From: Rhynchopus sp. YZ270_cl-10
Lineage: Eukaryota > Euglenozoa > Diplonemea > Diplonemida > Diplonemidae
Direction of reading: 5' to 3'
Assembly: GCA_964035575.1 (NCBI GenBank)
Contig: OZ037890.1
Location: forward strand, 434,001 to 498,000
Length of the DNA stretch: 64,000 nt
A program made the position numbers and the translations under genes. Under the pieces are notes generated by a model. It was not told the origin of the DNA and made no database searches. It worked only from the letters and a program-made list of their open reading frames with translations. Positions 61,093 to 64,000 of the stretch are shown here, in pieces (within the stretch, counting starts at the first letter, position 1; each line of letters begins with the position of its first letter).

Positions 61093-64000
61093 TGCGTCTG
61101 AAACGGGCGCTTTCTAACGCACTGTTTTCATGCGCCCGAAACGGGCGCTTTCTAACGCGCTGTTTTCATGCGTCTGAAACGGGCGCTTTCTAACGCGCTG
61201 TTTTCATGCGTCTGAAACGGACGCTTTCTAACGCGCTGTTTTCATGCGTCTGAAACGGGCGCTTTCTAACGCGCTGTTTTCATGTGTCTGTAACGGTCGC
61301 TTTCTAACGCGCTGTTTTCATGCGTCTGAAACGGGCGCTATCTAACGCGCTGTTTTCATGCGTCTGAAACGGACGCTTTCTAACGCGCTGTTTTCATGCG
61401 TCTGAAACGGACGCTTTCTAACGCGCTGTTTTCATGCGTCTGAAACGGACGCTTTCTAACGCGCTGTTTTCATGCGTCTGAAACGGGCGCTTTCTAACGC
61501 GCTGTTTTCGTGCGTCTGAAACGGGCGCTTTCTAACGCGCTGTTTTCATGTGTCTGAAACGGGCGCTTTCTAACGCGCTGTTTTCATGCGTCCGAAACGG
61601 GCGCTTTCTAACGCGCTGTTTTCATGCATCTGAAACGGACGCTTTCTAACGCGCTGTTTTCATGCGTCTGAAACGGACGCTTTCTAACGCGCTGTTTTCA
61701 TGCGTCTGAAACGGGCGCTTTCTAACGCGCTGTTTTCATGCGTCAGAAACGGGCGCTTTCTAACGCGCTGTTGTCATGCGTCTGAAACGGACGCTTTCTA
61801 ACGCGCTGTTTTCATGCGTCAGAAACGGGCGCTTTCTAACGCGCTGTTTTCATGCATCTGAAACGGACGCTTTCTAACGCGCTGTTTTCATGCGTCTGAA
61901 ACGGACGCTTTCTAACGCGCTGTTTTCATGCGTCAGAAACGGGCGCTTTCTAACGCGCTGTTGTCATGCGTCTGAAACGGACGCTTTCTAACGCGCTGTT
62001 TTCATGCGTCTGAAACGGACGCTTTCTAACGCGCTGTTTTCATGCGTCAGAAACGGGCGCTTTCTAACGCGCTGTTGTCATGCGTCTGAAACGGACGCTT
62101 TCTAACGCGCTGTTTTCATGCGTCTGAAACGGGCTCTTTCTAACGCGCTGTTTTCATGCATCTGAAACGGGCGCTTTCTAACGCGCTGTTTTCATGCATC
62201 TGAAACGGGCGCTTTCTAACGCGCTGTTTTCATGCGTCTGAAACGGACGCTTTCTAACGCGCTGTTTTCATGCGTCTGAAACGGGCTCTTTCTAACGCGC
62301 TGTTTTCATGCATCTGAAACGGACGCTTTCTAACGCGCTGTTTTCATGCGTCTGAAACGGACGCTTTCTAACGCGCTGTTGTCATGCGTCTGAAACGGAC
62401 GCTTTCTAACGCGCTGTTTTCATGCGTCTGAAACGGGCTCTTTCTAACGCGCTGTTTTCATGCATCTGAAACGGGCGCTTTCTAACGCGCTGTTTTCATG
62501 CATCTGAAACGGACGCTTTCTAACGCGCTGTTTTCATGCGTCTGAAACGGACGCTTTCTAACGCGCTGTTTTCATGCGTCTGAAACGGGCTCTTTCTAAC
62601 GCGCTGTTTTCATGCATCTGAAACGGACGCTTTCTAACGCGCTGTTTTCATGCGTCTGAAACGGACGCTTTCTAACGCGCTGTTGTCATGCGTCTGAAAC
62701 GGGCGCTTTCTAACGCGCTGTTTTCATGCATCTGAAACGGGCGCTTTCTAACGCGCTGTTTTCATGCGTCTGAAACGGACGCTTTCTAACGCGCTGTTTT
62801 CATGCGTCTGAAACGGGCTCTTTCTAACGCGCTGTTTTCATGCGTCTGAAACGGGCTCTTTCTAACGCGCTGTTTTCATGCGTCTGAAACGGGCTCTTTC
62901 TAACGCGCTGTTTTCATGCGTCTGAAACGGACGCTTTCTAACGCGCTGTTGTCATGCGTCTGAAACGGGCGCTTTCTAACGCGCTGTTTTCATGCGTCTG
63001 AAACGGACGCTTTCTAACGCGCTGTTTTCATGCGTCTGAAACGGACGCTTTCTAACGCGCTGTTTTCATGCGTCTGAAACGGGCTCTTTCTAACGCGCTG
63101 TTTTCATGCATCTGAAACGGGCGCTTTCTAACGCGCTGTTTTCATGCATCTGAAACGGGCGCTTTCTAACGCGCTGTTTTCATGCGTCTGAAACGGACGC
63201 TTTCTAACGCGCTGTTTTCATGCGTCTGAAACGGGCTCTTTCTAACGCGCTGTTTTCATGCGTCTGAAACGGGCGCTTTCTAACGCGCTGTTGTCATGCG
63301 TCTGAAACGGACGCTTTCTAACGCGCTGTTTTCATGCGTCTGAAACGGGCGCTTTCTAACGCGCTGTTTTCATGCGTCTGAAACGGGCTCTTTCTAACGC
63401 GCTGTTTTCATGCGTCTGAAACGGACGCTTTCTAACGCGCTGTTTTCATGCGTCTGAAACGGGCTCTTTGTAACGCGCTGTTTTCATGCGTCTGAAACGG
63501 ACGCTTTCTAACGCGCTGTTTTCATGCGTCTGAAACGGGCGCTTTCTAACGCGCTGTTTTCATGCGTCTGAAACGGGCGCTTTCTAACGCGCTGTTGTCA
63601 TGCGTCTGAAACGGACGCTTTCTAACGCGCTGTTTTCATGCGTCTGAAACGGGCGCTTTCTAACGCGCTGTTTTCATGCATCTGAAACGGACGCTTTCTA
63701 ACGCGCTGTTTTCATGCGTCTGAAACGGGCGCTTTCTAACGCGCTGTTTTCATGCGTCAGAAACGGGCGCTTTCTAACGCGCTGTTGTCATGCGTCTGAA
63801 ACGGACGCTTTCTAACGCGCTGTTTTCATGCGTCTGAAACGGGCGCTTTCTAACGCGCTGTTTTCATGCGTCTGAAACGGGCGCTTTCTAACGCGCTGTT
63901 GTCATGCGTCTGAAACGGGCTCTTTCTAACGCGCTGTTTTCATGCATCTGAAACGGGCGCTTTCTAACGCGCTGTTTTCATGTGTCTAAAACGCGCGCTT
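61093..64000. repeat. 38-bp satellite array, about 76 copies, continuing past the window
   Basis: Head-to-tail 38-bp units of the form TGCGTCTGAAACGG + GCGCTTTCTAACGCGC + TGTTTTCA with an exact period. Variants occur at four sites: GCGTC/GCATC, TCTG/TCAG, GGGCGC/GGACGC/GGGCTC and GTTTTC/GTTGTC. Variant combinations recur in order, giving a higher-order structure. Each unit can fold (AAAC/GTTT and GCGC/GCGC around TTTCTAAC). Stop codons occur in all frames, so it is noncoding. Confidence 0.98.

Noticed and set aside
61093-64000. CRISPR-like array
   Set aside because: Units are contiguous with no unique spacers, in a eukaryotic context; it is a satellite.
1-64000. Spliced-leader RNA gene, rRNA or tRNA genes
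   Set aside because: No sequence matched conserved motifs that I could recognise; absence by eye is not proof.

Overview
The window is nuclear DNA of a unicellular eukaryote. It holds GC-rich coding blocks with large, mostly intronless ORFs, separated by A/T-homopolymer-rich spacers with no bacterial-type operon signals. Three genes carry canonical GT-AG introns. Every supported gene (18) lies on the minus strand across 60 kb. Several start codons sit just downstream of a pyrimidine tract ending in AG. One-directional gene arrays plus such acceptors suggest long polycistronic units with spliced-leader trans-splicing, as in Euglenozoa; a diplonemid-like organism would also explain the cis-introns. 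I saw no leader RNA gene, so the lineage is an inference.

Layout: 0.5-5.3 kb, tandem S28 serine carboxypeptidases; 5.6-8 kb, an unrecognised protein and a TatD-type nuclease; 8-11 kb, gene-free spacer; 11.1-19 kb, a giant surface protein with 39 EGF-like repeats; 19.5-20.5 kb, a SET/MYND methyltransferase; 20.5-23.7 kb, spacer; 23.7-26.9 kb, six-exon ornithine decarboxylase; 27.9-28.8 kb, two-exon DUF971 protein; 28.8-30 kb, hAT-like transposon; 30.3-31.3 kb, gluzincin metallopeptidase; 31.5-35.5 kb, repeats, a small proline-rich protein and a second hAT-like element; 35.6-37.8 kb, five-exon CDK; 39.5-41.6 kb, an aldehyde-dehydrogenase-like probable pseudoenzyme; 41.6-46.2 kb, repeats and a palindromic TIR element; 46.2-49.4 kb, a DysF-PDZ-GRAM-GRAM-VASt membrane protein; 49.7-50.6 kb, a TauE/SafE-type carrier; 50.7-52.6 kb, nested hAT-like elements; 53.6-56.7 kb, tandem acid-ceramidase/NAAA-like amidases; 57.7-60.2 kb, a GH35 beta-galactosidase; 61.1 kb to the end, a 38-bp satellite.

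Many products are secretory or lysosomal hydrolases (S28 peptidases, ceramidase-like amidases, GH35 galactosidase) or surface proteins, which fits a phagotrophic or osmotrophic protist. There is no sign that neighbours form a single pathway.

The least explained feature is a set of about 30 dispersed 30-50 nt imperfect stem-loops in introns and spacers, absent from coding exons. They fall into a few recurring types, several sharing the loop core CCTCTCGTG, with stem changes that keep pairing. One is split by a hAT-like transposon whose 8-bp target duplication is part of the hairpin.
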